DNA of 64,000 nucleotides from Saccharothrix coeruleofusca (GCF_014648515.1 NZ_BMRG01000004.1:600522-664521), one strand, 5' to 3'; numbered from the stretch's first letter, positions 23,874 to 31,969 are shown. The notes: generated by a model from the sequence alone, not told the origin. A program made the numbers and translations.

Positions 23874-24287
23874 GTGACCACCCCGGGAGCCGGGGTCGCC
23901 GGTCGCGGGGCGCGCGGCGACCTGTTCGACCCCCTTTGCCCGACGAGGCAGTTGCTGGACCGCATCGGTACGAAGTGGACGTCCATGGCCGTCAAGGCGC
24001 TCGCCGACGCCGCGCCGGAGGAGGTGCGCTTCGCCGAGCTCAAGCGTCGGATGCCCGGCGTCTCGCAGAAGATGCTGGCCGTGACGCTGCGCGCCCTGAC
24101 CCGCGACGGGCTGGTGGCCCGCCGGGTCGAACCGACCGTGCCGCCGCAGGTCTTCTACCGGCTCACCGGCCTCGGGCTGTCCCTGGAAACCGCGCTCGCG
24201 GGACTGCGGACCTGGGCGGAGGAGCACATGGCCGAGATCAAGCACGCCAACGAAGCCGCCGACCGGCAGGCCGCTGAAGGGGTGTGA
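23874..24287 (+). CDS. HxlR-family transcriptional regulator
   Basis: The protein of 137 aa has the HxlR core: CPTRQLLDRIGTKWTSMAVKAL, FAELKRRMPGVSQKMLAVTLRALTRDGLV and the wing RRVEPTVPPQVFYRLTGLG. The Cys in the PLCPTRQ segment is the position used for redox or electrophile sensing in several HxlR members. It is divergent from the epoxide-hydrolase-like gene and separated from it by three GGTTACC-type boxes. Confidence 0.88.
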   Translation: MTTPGAGVAGRGARGDLFDPLCPTRQLLDRIGTKWTSMAVKALADAAPEEVRFAELKRRMPGVSQKMLAVTLRALTRDGLVARRVEPTVPPQVFYRLTGLGLSLETALAGLRTWAEEHMAEIKHANEAADRQAAEGV

Positions 24288-24370
24288 TCGAGGACGGCGC
24301 ACCCCGTTCTTCCCCGGAGCGCGCAGCGGGCCCGAAACCGACCATCGTGGGCACGCATCCGCGATGGCAC

Positions 24371-25093
24371 TCAGCCGTCCTTGGTGTCCTTCCGAGTGAC
24401 CGCCTTCTTCAACGCCGCAACGTCCGTCAGATCGGGGAGCACGGCTTCAGCGCCGACCCGCTTCAGCTCGTCGACACCGCTTCCCCCGCTCGCCACCGCG
24501 ATCACTCGCACTCCGGCCGTGCGCGCGGCCTCCACATCCCTGGGCGTGTCCCCGATGAGCACGGTGTCGGCGCCGTCGAAGCTGCCACCGGTCCGCTCGG
24601 CGGCCCGCCGCTGGGCGATGCGCACCAGCCCGGCCCGTACGTTGTGGTCGTCGCCGTAGGCACTCGAGTTGAGGTCCACGTACCGGTCGAGCCCGAAAGC
24701 CTCCAACTTCACGCGTGCCACCGACCGCAGGTTGCCGGTCAGCACAGCCTGGTAAACGGTCGGGTCATCAGCCAGCGCCACAAGTGCTTCCCGCGCGCCG
24801 GGAAGCACCCGCCCCCGCTCGGCCAGCTCGGTGCGAGCGGCTTCGTAGCAAGCAGTCAGCGCCTCGGCCAGTCGGGTCGCGTTGGCCCGCGTCGGCTCGA
24901 CGCCGTGCAGGACGAGGGTGTCCGCGATGATGTCCAGTTCCGTCCGGCCGCTCACGTCGGCCAGATCCACGAACGGCCGATCGAACGCGGCGGGCACAGC
25001 CCGGACGTACATCTCACGCCCCAAGCCGTGCGAGGCGAGCAGCGTGTGGTCGATGTCCCACAACACGAGCAACCGAGGCGTGATCACGACCAT
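24371..25093 (-). CDS. HAD-family hydrolase
   Basis: The protein of 240 aa has the HAD motif I WDIDHTLLAS (Asp nucleophile and Asp+2), Thr in AVLTGNLR (motif II), and GDTPRDVEAARTAG (motif IV) with a helical cap. It hydrolyses a phosphate ester of unknown identity. ATG 25093 is chosen because the upstream extension is low-complexity. Since the pseudosugar pathway at 12.8-22.9 kb lacks its own phosphatase, this gene is a candidate, but there is no operon link. Confidence 0.82.
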   Translation of the reverse strand: MVVITPRLLVLWDIDHTLLASHGLGREMYVRAVPAAFDRPFVDLADVSGRTELDIIADTLVLHGVEPTRANATRLAEALTACYEAARTELAERGRVLPGAREALVALADDPTVYQAVLTGNLRSVARVKLEAFGLDRYVDLNSSAYGDDHNVRAGLVRIAQRRAAERTGGSFDGADTVLIGDTPRDVEAARTAGVRVIAVASGGSGVDELKRVGAEAVLPDLTDVAALKKAVTRKDTKDG

Positions 25094-25172
25094 CAGTTTG
25101 TCACCCGGTGGTGGCGTTGGTCCGGCTCGTAGCATCGGGCCGATCCGACCTCGATGAACGGGAGCGACGGGT

Positions 25173-26378
25173 ATGGACAAGCAGCTTGCGCGGCGCATCG
25201 GGGAGCGGGTCCGGTTCTACCGTGTCGCTGCGGGCAAGACGCAACCGGTCACCGCGGGCCTGGCCGGTATCACAGTAGATTACCTGTACCAGATCGAACG
25301 CGGCACGAAACTGCCGACGATCAGCGTGCTCGCTGATCTCGCCAACGTGCTGAAGCAACCCGTGGACGCACTACTCCACCACGTGCCCACTCCTCCTCGA
25401 CGGACGGCGGAGGCCACAGGGGATGAACTGCACCGGGCTTTGACATTTCCCGTCACCGAGACCTGCACCACCAGTCCGGATGAAGTGAATGCCGCCATTG
25501 CGGTTGCCTGGCACGAGTGGCAGACATCACCGCACCGCTACAGCCAACTCACGCGCACACTGCCCCGGCTCGTCACGATGGTCGAAGGTGCGCTTGCAGC
25601 GCACTGCAGCCCGAGTGAAGCAGCCAGCCGGCAACAGGTTCACCGGCACGCGGCCGACCTCTACGCTCTCGTTCGCACAGTTGCCAAGCGGCTTGGGCGC
25701 GCGGACTTGTCCCTCCTGGCCGCAGATCGCGCCATCCGGGCCGCCGAGGTAGCCGATGATTCATCACGACTTGCCGTTGCCCGGTGGAATCTGGCGCAAG
25801 TTTTGCTGGCGAGCGGAGAGTTGGCGGGTGCCGAAGCCCTCGCCATGCACGGAATCGAAGAACTGGCGAACACCACGGCGGATGACAGCGCCGATGTGCT
25901 CGCCCTGCGCGGCTCGCTCCTGCTGGTGGCGGCTATCGCCGCCGCGCGTCGCGGGGACCGGTGGGTAGCTCGCGACCGCCTGCACCTGGCGGAATTCCTC
26001 GCTCGGTGCACCGGCGAGCGCAATACCCTGTGGACCGCGTTCGGTCCGACCAACGTCAGAATGTTCGCCGTATCAGTGGAGGTCGAGACGGGCGACGGGG
26101 CCGAGGGCTTGCGTCTCGCGGAACAGATCGACCACGACCGCTCACCATCCATCGAGCGGCGCGTAGCGCTCCTGCTGGACCAAGCCAAGGGGTACGAACA
26201 GCGCCGTGACTTCATGGGCGCGCTGGTGATGCTTGCCGCCGCCGAACGCCAGGCACCAGAAGACGTGCGCCACCGCCCTGCCGCCCATGCCGTGCTGCGC
26301 CAGCTCGTGCAACGCGGTCGTCGGACCTTGGCAGGCGAAGCCGCTCGTATTGCTGTTCGGGCGGGAGTACCCCTCTAG
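25173..26378 (+). CDS. XRE-family regulator with TPR-like C-terminal domain
   Basis: The protein of 401 aa has an N-terminal HTH (residues ~5-65: RRIGERVRFYRVAAGKTQPV, GITVDYLYQIERGTKLPTIS). A long helical region follows with TPR-like repeats (ARWNLAQVLLASGELAGAEALAMHG; RGSLLLVAAIAAARRGDRWVARDRLHLAE; YEQRRDFMGALVMLAAAERQ). Such proteins sense a ligand or peptide and regulate nearby genes. ATG with GGGAG eight bases upstream. Codon use is less GC-biased than in its neighbours, a hint of transfer. The micro-operon at 26601-27129 follows on the same strand. Confidence 0.85.
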   Translation: MDKQLARRIGERVRFYRVAAGKTQPVTAGLAGITVDYLYQIERGTKLPTISVLADLANVLKQPVDALLHHVPTPPRRTAEATGDELHRALTFPVTETCTTSPDEVNAAIAVAWHEWQTSPHRYSQLTRTLPRLVTMVEGALAAHCSPSEAASRQQVHRHAADLYALVRTVAKRLGRADLSLLAADRAIRAAEVADDSSRLAVARWNLAQVLLASGELAGAEALAMHGIEELANTTADDSADVLALRGSLLLVAAIAAARRGDRWVARDRLHLAEFLARCTGERNTLWTAFGPTNVRMFAVSVEVETGDGAEGLRLAEQIDHDRSPSIERRVALLLDQAKGYEQRRDFMGALVMLAAAERQAPEDVRHRPAAHAVLRQLVQRGRRTLAGEAARIAVRAGVPL

Positions 26379-26397
26379 CCCACTCCCCTGGCCAACT

Positions 26398-26412
26398 CGA
26401 GCCGACAGCTCG
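26398..26412 (+). terminator. Small hairpin after the XRE-TPR gene
   Basis: CGAGC-CGACA-GCTCG, a 5-bp stem about 20 bases after the stop codon, without a T-run. It may slow or end the regulator transcript before the micro-operon. Confidence 0.3.
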
Positions 26413-26600
26413 GGTTACTCCCAGGTAATTGCCATAGCATCATCTGCGGTTCGCCTGTCCAAGGCAGATCCGAAGCACGCGGGAACAGCGAAGGCGGGAT
26501 GCGACGTGTCGACTCTTTCCGATCTTGCAGTGCCCTGCGCGCACTTCCTCCTGAAATCACCGCCCGATGCCCGAATCAGCCCCGACAGGAGGTCAAATAA

Positions 26601-26663
26601 ATGTTAAGGCTTGTCGACCCCGCACCTTGCGGGCATCTTACCGGAAATCTGACTGCGCCGTGA
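26601..26663 (+). CDS. 20-aa peptide with consensus Shine-Dalgarno (leader or small protein)
   Basis: ATG at 26601 lies seven bases after AGGAGGT (26587-26593), the strongest ribosome binding site in this region. It encodes MLRLVDPAPCGHLTGNLTAP. Its TGA overlaps the GTG of the next gene by 4 nt, and that gene overlaps its successor the same way, which argues that all three are translated together. The second codon is TTA, a rare Leu codon in actinomycetes that depends on the bldA-type tRNA. No signal sequence is visible. It could be a translational-coupling leader, a regulatory peptide, or a small protein in its own right. Confidence 0.6.
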   Translation: MLRLVDPAPCGHLTGNLTAP

Positions 26664-26929
26664 CACGCGATCAAGATGCCGAACAGATGCCGATGCGGCA
26701 GTACTTGTATCGCGCGAACCACAGCCGCGCCTGCGCGAACTGCCTCGCCCTGGCGCACACATTCCACGTTCCGACCGCCGAAGACGTCGAACTACCCAGG
26801 GCCGGCGACCGCTTCAGACTGTGGCGATGGCGGTGCCAGTGCACGTATTGCACCTGCCCGGCCATTCTCGTGACCACCGAACCACCAGGTGGCAGAAGCA
26901 CATACGAAAAGGACCGACCGGACCCGTGA
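26660..26929 (+). CDS. Small Cys-rich, probable zinc-binding protein (89 aa)
   Basis: I do not recognise a named family. The GTG at 26660 gives 89 aa containing RACANCLALAHTF and WRCQCTYCTCPAIL: two CxxC pairs plus extra Cys, suggestive of a zinc ribbon or treble clef. The C-terminus is polar. The start overlaps the 20-aa ORF stop (GTGA) and the end overlaps the next start (GTGA). A later in-frame ATG (26687) is possible, but the overlap favours 26660. Confidence 0.65.
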   Translation: MTRDQDAEQMPMRQYLYRANHSRACANCLALAHTFHVPTAEDVELPRAGDRFRLWRWRCQCTYCTCPAILVTTEPPGGRSTYEKDRPDP

Positions 26930-27129
26930 AAAATGATTTCGGCATACGCACTCGAACGAGCACGGAAATCGATGTCAACTGCGTGGTCGAGCACGAGATC
27001 AGCGGCGGACAGGTATTCCTCTCGTTCGCCGACGGTGCGTTCTGTCTCCACTTCACCGACGAGCACGCTTTCAGAAGGTTCATGAGTGAGGCCATCAAGG
27101 TGCTGTCCACCCTCGGGCTGAGCACATAG
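26926..27129 (+). CDS. Hypothetical small protein (67 aa)
   Basis: The GTG at 26926 gives a 67-aa protein of predicted alpha/beta type: EIDVNCVVEHEISGGQVFLSF and FCLHFTDEHAFRRFMSEAIKVL. I do not recognise the family. It is coupled to the Cys-rich protein by a 4-nt overlap and ends the micro-operon, 15 bases before the convergent HAD gene. Confidence 0.6.
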   Translation: MKNDFGIRTRTSTEIDVNCVVEHEISGGQVFLSFADGAFCLHFTDEHAFRRFMSEAIKVLSTLGLST

Positions 27130-27144
27130 AAGACCGTTCCGGGC

Positions 27145-27819
27145 TCAAGCACTGGCCAGGCGCAGCACCGCACCCAGACCGCGCTCGCGATTGACCGCGC
27201 GTTCGGTCGGCAGCAGGTACACCGGCAACCCCGCGCGCACCGCGGCACCGTCCTTGACCGGGTCGTCGCCGATGTAGAGCGTGCGGCCGGGCGGCGTCCC
27301 CATCTCCTGGCACGCCAGCGCGAACAGGGCCGGGTCCGGCTTCTCCAGGCCGTGCTCGCAGGACAGCACCACGGCGTCGAGCAGGTCCAGCACACCGGCG
27401 TCGGCCAGCGCGGGTCGGATGTCCCAACCGATGTTGCTCAGCACCCCTATCCGGACACCACGGTCGTGCAGGGCTTTCAGCACTACCGCAGTGTCCGGGT
27501 AGGGCGTCCACGCGGCCGGGTCGGTCAGCGCGGCGTAGACGGCGTCGACCACGTCCGGCGCGAAGGGGCCGGACTCGGCGATCAGCCGCGTCCACACCGC
27601 CCGGTGCGCCTCCTGTGACAGGTCGCAGCCACGGCGGGCTTCCAGGGAGGCGGGCGAGTCGACGTGCGCGAGCACCGAGCGGACCACCTCGGTGGCGGTC
27701 AGGCCGCCGAGGTCCGCACCGCTGGCGGCGATGGCGTCGGGGTCCAGGACGGAGGTGTCGTCGAACAGCGTGCCGGAGAAGTCGAACAGGACGGCGTCGA
27801 AAGTGCTGTCGTGATCCAC
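27145..27819 (-). CDS. HAD-superfamily hydrolase (haloacid dehalogenase-like)
   Basis: The 224-aa protein has motif I FDFSGTLFDD, motif II VLSNIGWD, motif III Lys in GLEKPDPALF and motif IV IGDDPVKDG. The second Asp of DxD is replaced: F-D-F-S-G-T has Ser where most phosphatases have Asp, so catalysis may be altered. The GTG at 27819 follows a TAGCGT -10-like box by a few bases, fitting a leaderless start. An upstream GTG at 27885 would add a non-conserved leader. Confidence 0.82.
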   Translation of the reverse strand: MDHDSTFDAVLFDFSGTLFDDTSVLDPDAIAASGADLGGLTATEVVRSVLAHVDSPASLEARRGCDLSQEAHRAVWTRLIAESGPFAPDVVDAVYAALTDPAAWTPYPDTAVVLKALHDRGVRIGVLSNIGWDIRPALADAGVLDLLDAVVLSCEHGLEKPDPALFALACQEMGTPPGRTLYIGDDPVKDGAAVRAGLPVYLLPTERAVNRERGLGAVLRLASA

Positions 27820-27960
27820 CCCTCCGACGCTAGCGCTCGGCCCGGGACCGCGCGTTCGGATCACCGGGTGATGCCGCCGAGGCACGTCAGCCGCACGGCC
27901 TGCTCGAGCAGGTCGCGCGGACCGTCCAACGCGACGGCCTGGTCACCAACGACTGCTACC

Positions 27961-28092
27961 CCACGTCGGCAAGTACTACCCGTGGCACCCGATCGGGCCG
28001 ATAACTGCTACCCGAAGCCGAACCGGGCAGTGGTTGATCGGGTAGTGGTTACCGGCCGTCCTGGGCGTGCCGGGTAGTACTTGCCGACGTGG
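27961..28092. repeat. Perfect 22-bp inverted repeat with 88-bp interior
   Basis: The left arm 27961-27982 (begins CCACGTCGGCAAGT) and right arm 28071-28092 (ends CTTGCCGACGTGG) are exact reverse complements. The interior repeats the word CTACCCG/CGGGTAG several more times (for example 28008 and 28028). The right arm stops exactly at the TetR stop codon. The transcript would form a very stable 22-bp stem. This could be a terminator, a small mobile-element remnant (MITE-like) or a regulatory RNA structure. Confidence 0.75.
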
Positions 28093-28671
28093 TCAGGGCT
28101 GCCAGGCGCGAAGCAGGGTGGCCGCGTGGGTCGCGAGCAGGTCGCGCGGCAGCCCCTCGCCCGTGGCCAGGACCTGCGTCACGACCGGGCCGATGAGCTG
28201 CACCGCGGCCAGCGGGAGGTCCGGCATGGCGGGCGCGGAAGGGCGCACGCGCACGAGGACGTCCCGCGCGGCCAGCGCGAGCAGGTCGGCGTCGCGGACC
28301 AGGGCGCGCACGGCGGGGTCGTGCTGGGCCTCGCCCAGCAGCGCCCGGAAGGCCAGACCCGCGGGCGACTCCACCAGGAAGCGGTCCAGCACCACGAGGT
28401 AGCCGAGCAGATCCTCCCGCGCCTCGCCCACCCTGGGCGCCACCAGCTCCTCCCGCACGTCCTCCGCGCACGCCTCGAGCAGGATCTCGGCTTTGGTCGC
28501 CCACCACCGGTAGACCGTCTGCCGCCCCACGCCTGCCCGCTCGGCGATGCCCTTCATCGTCATCGCCGCGTAGCCCACGTCCACCAGCAGGTCGTCCACG
28601 GCTTCCAGCACGGCGCGCCGGGCCGCCTCGCTGCGGGGACGACCAGGGGCACCGGCTGAGCTGCGCTGCAC
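28093..28671 (-). CDS. TetR-family transcriptional regulator
   Basis: The protein of 192 aa has the TetR HTH (AAMTMKGIAERAGVGRQTVYRWWATKAEIL) and a TetR_C-type helical domain. GTG start at 28671. It is divergent from an MFS gene, and two near-identical palindromes lie in the 101-bp gap, making autorepression plus control of the exporter the natural model. Confidence 0.9.
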   Translation of the reverse strand: MQRSSAGAPGRPRSEAARRAVLEAVDDLLVDVGYAAMTMKGIAERAGVGRQTVYRWWATKAEILLEACAEDVREELVAPRVGEAREDLLGYLVVLDRFLVESPAGLAFRALLGEAQHDPAVRALVRDADLLALAARDVLVRVRPSAPAMPDLPLAAVQLIGPVVTQVLATGEGLPRDLLATHAATLLRAWQP

Positions 28672-28682
28672 CCCCGCAGTAT

Positions 28683-28740
28683 ACGAGTCACCGTGTCTCG
28701 TAATGTGCTAGCGTCCGCTTAACGAGGCACAGTGACTCGA
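28683..28740. promoter_or_regulatory. Twin TetR operators
   Basis: ACGAGTCACCGTGTCTCGT (28683-28701) and ACGAGGCACAGTGACTCGA (28722-28740) are two imperfect 19-bp palindromes of consensus ACGAGnCACnGTGnCTCGT, centres 39 bp apart. TAGCGT between them is a -10 candidate for the rightward MFS gene. Confidence 0.75.
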
Positions 28741-28772
28741 AATCGCCTCCCGACCCCGCTGGAGACCCATCC

Positions 28773-30047
28773 GTGTGCGCCGCTTGCAACCCCACCGACG
28801 CCGCGCCCGTCCCACCCAGGCCCGCGCGGTTCGCGGCGCTGCGCAACCGGGACTGCCGCACGTACCTCGTCGGCACCGGCCTGGCGATGATGGCCGACAA
28901 CATCGAGCACGTCATCACCTACTGGGTGCTGTGGGAGAAGTTCCACTCCCCCGCGCTGGCCGGGTTCCAGGTGATCAGCCACTGGGTGCCGTTCCTGCTG
29001 CTCTCGGTGTGGTTCGGCGCGCTGGCCGACCGCTACGACTGCCGCCGCCTCATCCAGGCCGCGCAGGGGCTGTTCATGTTCGTCTCCGCCGCGTGGGGCG
29101 TGCTGTTCCTGACCGGCGCGCTGGAGGTGTGGCACGCCTGCGTGCTGCTGGTCCTGCACGGCTGCGCGGGCGCGCTGTGGGGTCCGGCCGAGCAGATGAT
29201 GCTGCACGACTTCGTCAGCCGCGAGGAGCTGCCCAGCGCGGTCCGGCTCAACGCCACCTTCCGCAGCCTCGGCGTCCTGTTCGGACCCGTGGTCGGCTCG
29301 GCCCTGCTGCTCGGCCTCGGGCCGGTTTCGGGGATCTTCGCCAACATCGCGTTCTACCTGCCGCTGACGCTGTTCCTGTTCCGCACCCGGTACACCGGCC
29401 ACGTCCGCGACGCCGCCCCGCGATCGCGGATGGGGGTGCGCGACGCGCTGCGCGTCCTGCGCGACGTGCGGTCCAACCCGACGCTGGTCAGCATGATCGC
29501 GCTGGCCGGACTCGGCTCGTTCTTCATCGGCGCCTCGATGCAGTCCGCCATGCCGATCTTCGCCCACGACCTGGGCGCGGGCAGCGAGGGAACCGCCTAC
29601 GGCGTGCTGCTGTTCGCCAACGGCGCGGGCGGCGTCATCGGCGGACTGGTGCTCGAAGCCACCGGGCGCGTCAAGCCCAACGTGGCCGCGGCCGTGGCCA
29701 GCACCGCCGTCTACGGCCTGACCAGCTTCATCTTCGCCATCACCGGCAGCTACCCGCTGGCACTGCTGATGCTCGTCGTGGGCGGGGTGGCGAACCTGGC
29801 CTCGATGTCGATCAGCCAGACCGTGGTGCAGCTGCTCGCGCCGCCGTCGGACCGGGGTCGCGTGATCGGCCTCTACAGCATGTCCTCCGGCGGTCTGCGG
29901 GCGGGCAGCGGCTTCACCGTGGGGCTGCTCGGGGCCGTCGTCGGTGTCCACTGGTCCATGGGGCTCAGCGCCGCCGCGCTGACCGTCGGCGCGCTGGTGA
30001 TCGGCATCTACGCCCTGCGCGGACGGCGCGGGGCGGAACCGGCCTGA
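28773..30047 (+). CDS. MFS transporter (EntS-like efflux type)
   Basis: The protein of 424 aa has about 12 hydrophobic segments (GTGLAMMADNIEHVITYWVLWEKF; VISHWVPFLLLSVWFGALADRYDCRR). This matches the MFS_3/EntS group that exports siderophores and drugs. GTG start with GGAG upstream. Expression is probably induced by a ligand of the divergent TetR. A strong terminator with the stop codon in its loop ends the gene. Confidence 0.87.
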   Translation: MCAACNPTDAAPVPPRPARFAALRNRDCRTYLVGTGLAMMADNIEHVITYWVLWEKFHSPALAGFQVISHWVPFLLLSVWFGALADRYDCRRLIQAAQGLFMFVSAAWGVLFLTGALEVWHACVLLVLHGCAGALWGPAEQMMLHDFVSREELPSAVRLNATFRSLGVLFGPVVGSALLLGLGPVSGIFANIAFYLPLTLFLFRTRYTGHVRDAAPRSRMGVRDALRVLRDVRSNPTLVSMIALAGLGSFFIGASMQSAMPIFAHDLGAGSEGTAYGVLLFANGAGGVIGGLVLEATGRVKPNVAAAVASTAVYGLTSFIFAITGSYPLALLMLVVGGVANLASMSISQTVVQLLAPPSDRGRVIGLYSMSSGGLRAGSGFTVGLLGAVVGVHWSMGLSAAALTVGALVIGIYALRGRRGAEPA

Positions 30048-30060
30048 CCGGTTCCGCCCC
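30030..30060 (+). terminator. Strong intrinsic-type hairpin
   Basis: GGGGCGGAACCGG (30030-30042) pairs perfectly with CCGGTTCCGCCCC (30048-30060), a 13-bp stem with a 5-base loop that contains the MFS stop codon. There is no T-run, as is common in actinomycetes. Confidence 0.75.
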
Positions 30061-30090
30061 TGCAGCGCCCGCGACCGCCGACTGGTATCC

Positions 30091-30151
30091 CCGAACGCGC
30101 GGTTCGCACTACCCGAACGCTCGGTTCGCGGTGTCCGAACGCTCAGTTCGC
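30091..30151. repeat. Three tandem 17-bp palindromic repeats, 22-bp period
   Basis: CCGAACGCGCGGTTCGC (30091-30107), CCGAACGCTCGGTTCGC (30113-30129) and CCGAACGCTCAGTTCGC (30135-30151) repeat at 22-bp spacing. Each is an imperfect palindrome (CGAAC...GTTCG). They lie between convergent genes, the usual site of extragenic palindromic repeats. They could act in termination or as a dispersed repeat family. Confidence 0.8.
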
Positions 30152-30166
30152 GCAGACGGGGGCGAG

Positions 30167-31102
30167 TTAACGCTGGTAGGAGGAGACCAGGCCGGCCCAT
30201 TCCCACGGGCGGGCGGTGCCGCCGGGCCGCGAGGTGAAGTACTCCCAGCCCGCGACGCCGCCGAAGGTCGGGTACTTGGCCACCAGCGACCGCACGGTGT
30301 CGCGCAGGGTCGTGGTCACCTCGACGTAGCCGCTGCCGCACAGCGACGGGTCGGTCAGCGAACCCGCCACCACCTTGGCGGCGGGGATCAGGCCGCGGTT
30401 GACGATGGCGTCGTAGCCCCTGGTGTTGGCCAGCGAGCCCCAGCCGCAGTAGAACTGGGCGTTGAACCAGTCGATCTGGCTGCCGCGCTCCCGGTACAGG
30501 GTCTCGTAGTCGAAGCCGGAGAGGTTGCCGCCGCCGCTGAGCGCGGAGGCCACCGGCGCGAGGGTGATCACGAAGTCCTGGCCGAAGTCGGCGCGCAGCG
30601 CGTCGATCACCCGCTCGATGCCCGCCAACGACATGTTCTCCTCGACGTCGAGGTCGACGCCGTCCAGGCCGTAGGTGGTGATGACGTTCTTCAGCCGGGG
30701 GTAGTAGGTGGCGAACTCGCGGTCCAGGCGCTGGAAGCTGCCCTGGGCGGCACCGCCGACCATGACCGAGACGCGCACGCCCCTGGCCCGCATGGCCGCC
30801 AAGTCCGCCCACATCTGGGCGTAGCGGGAGTGGCCGGGCGGGTGGTCGTTGAGGTGGACGGTGCCGTCGCCGTTGAGGTGCAGCGCGGCGACCAGCACGT
30901 CGGTGACGCCGGTGTTGTTGTCCAGCAGGGGTTTCGGCGAGACGTAGGTGCTGCCGCGGTACTGGGTCTGGTAGTAGACGACCGTGCGCTTGGGCTCCGT
31001 GGTGGCCGCCGAGACCTCGGCGACGGGCAGGGCCACGACACCCAGCACGGCGAGCGCGACACCCGCCACGCCGCCCGCCAGCCGGAGAAAGGTCGGTTTC
31101 AC
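30167..31102 (-). CDS. Secreted GH18-family chitinase/endo-beta-N-acetylglucosaminidase-like protein
   Basis: The protein of 311 aa has a signal peptide (MKPTFLRLAGGVAGVALAVL...AEVSA, cleavage after about residue 32). The mature part holds the GH18 motif YGLDGVDLDVEE, matching DxxDxDxE with the catalytic Glu, plus TLAPVAS, WFNAQFYCGWGS and GWEYF near the C-terminus. It should hydrolyse beta-1,4-GlcNAc polymers outside the cell. GTG at 31102 is chosen because it begins the signal peptide and GGGAG lies seven bases upstream; the longer frame adds an Arg/Pro-rich leader. Confidence 0.88.
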   Translation of the reverse strand: MKPTFLRLAGGVAGVALAVLGVVALPVAEVSAATTEPKRTVVYYQTQYRGSTYVSPKPLLDNNTGVTDVLVAALHLNGDGTVHLNDHPPGHSRYAQMWADLAAMRARGVRVSVMVGGAAQGSFQRLDREFATYYPRLKNVITTYGLDGVDLDVEENMSLAGIERVIDALRADFGQDFVITLAPVASALSGGGNLSGFDYETLYRERGSQIDWFNAQFYCGWGSLANTRGYDAIVNRGLIPAAKVVAGSLTDPSLCGSGYVEVTTTLRDTVRSLVAKYPTFGGVAGWEYFTSRPGGTARPWEWAGLVSSYQR

Positions 31103-31253
31103 AGGGTTTCTCCCGGTTCGAGTGCTCCGCTCGGGAGGTCCGCGCGGGCGGCGGGGCGGCGAGCTCCCGAGTCCAGGTGGTGCGGAACGCACGCTACGCC
31201 ACTCCGGGCACGCGGAGCTTGATCCACGGGGCGGTCGGTGGCAAGGTCTGCCC

Positions 31254-31910
31254 GTGCGGGCACCCAGGGAGCTGGTCGACCTGCCGTACGCCTCGCACCT
31301 GGAGGCGCACGCGGGCGGCGGGCTGGAACGCGACGAGGACTACGACGTCGTCCACTTCCGCGGACGGGAGTTCGACGAACCCGACGCGGGCAACGCGCGC
31401 TTCACCGAATCGGCGTTCACCGCCGTGAAGCTCAGCGGGGGCGTGCTGCGTCGCGCGCGGTTCAACGACGTGTGGCTGCACGCGGTGCAGTTCATCGGCA
31501 CCGACCTGGTCGAGACCCGGTGGCTGGACGCCGAGGTGGTCAACAGCGCCCTCGCCGGGACCGCGGTGTTCGGCGCGGAGCTGAACAGGGTGGCCTTCTT
31601 CGGCTGCAAGCTGGTCTCGGTCAACCTGCGCGACGCCCGGCTGCGCGAGGTCGCCTTCGTCGACTCGGTGCTGCGCGACGTGGACTTCGGCGGCGCGGAG
31701 CTGACCGGCGTCACCTTCCCCGGCTCGACGCTGGAGGACACCCGGTTCGACGGGGCCCGGCTGAAGAAGGTGGACTTCCGCGACGCCGCCGCGCTCGGCA
31801 TCGCCACCGGGCACGACTGCCTGGGTGGGGCCACGATCGGCCTCGCCCAGGCGCTGGACCTCGCGCCCGCCTTCGCGCGGGCGCTCGGCGTCACCGTCAA
31901 GGACCGCTGA
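31254..31910 (+). CDS. Pentapeptide-repeat protein
   Basis: The protein of 218 aa consists of A(D/N)LxX-type five-residue repeats (for example NARFTESAFTAVKLSGGVLRRARFNDV; NLRDARLREVAFVDSVLRDVDFGGAEL). These fold as a right-handed quadrilateral beta helix. Some members protect DNA gyrase from quinolones, but most have no known role. The final ~35 residues are not repetitive. GTG at 31254 is the first start that keeps the repeats without a low-complexity leader. Confidence 0.82.
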   Translation: MRAPRELVDLPYASHLEAHAGGGLERDEDYDVVHFRGREFDEPDAGNARFTESAFTAVKLSGGVLRRARFNDVWLHAVQFIGTDLVETRWLDAEVVNSALAGTAVFGAELNRVAFFGCKLVSVNLRDARLREVAFVDSVLRDVDFGGAELTGVTFPGSTLEDTRFDGARLKKVDFRDAAALGIATGHDCLGGATIGLAQALDLAPAFARALGVTVKDR

Positions 31911-31969
31911 CTGGCCCGACCGGGTTCACTTCGGCCGCCACGCCCGGCGGGCGACCTACGGTGGTCGGT

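Noticed and set aside
26601-26663. Secreted quorum peptide of the RRNPP type
   Set aside because: There is no signal sequence or pro-region. The coupling to the next gene fits a leader as well, so the idea is kept only as speculation.
27820-27960. Possible 3' remnant of a gene on the minus strand ending LTCLGGITR before a TGA near 27870
   Set aside because: The frame is short, has no recognisable family and no upstream coding continuation.
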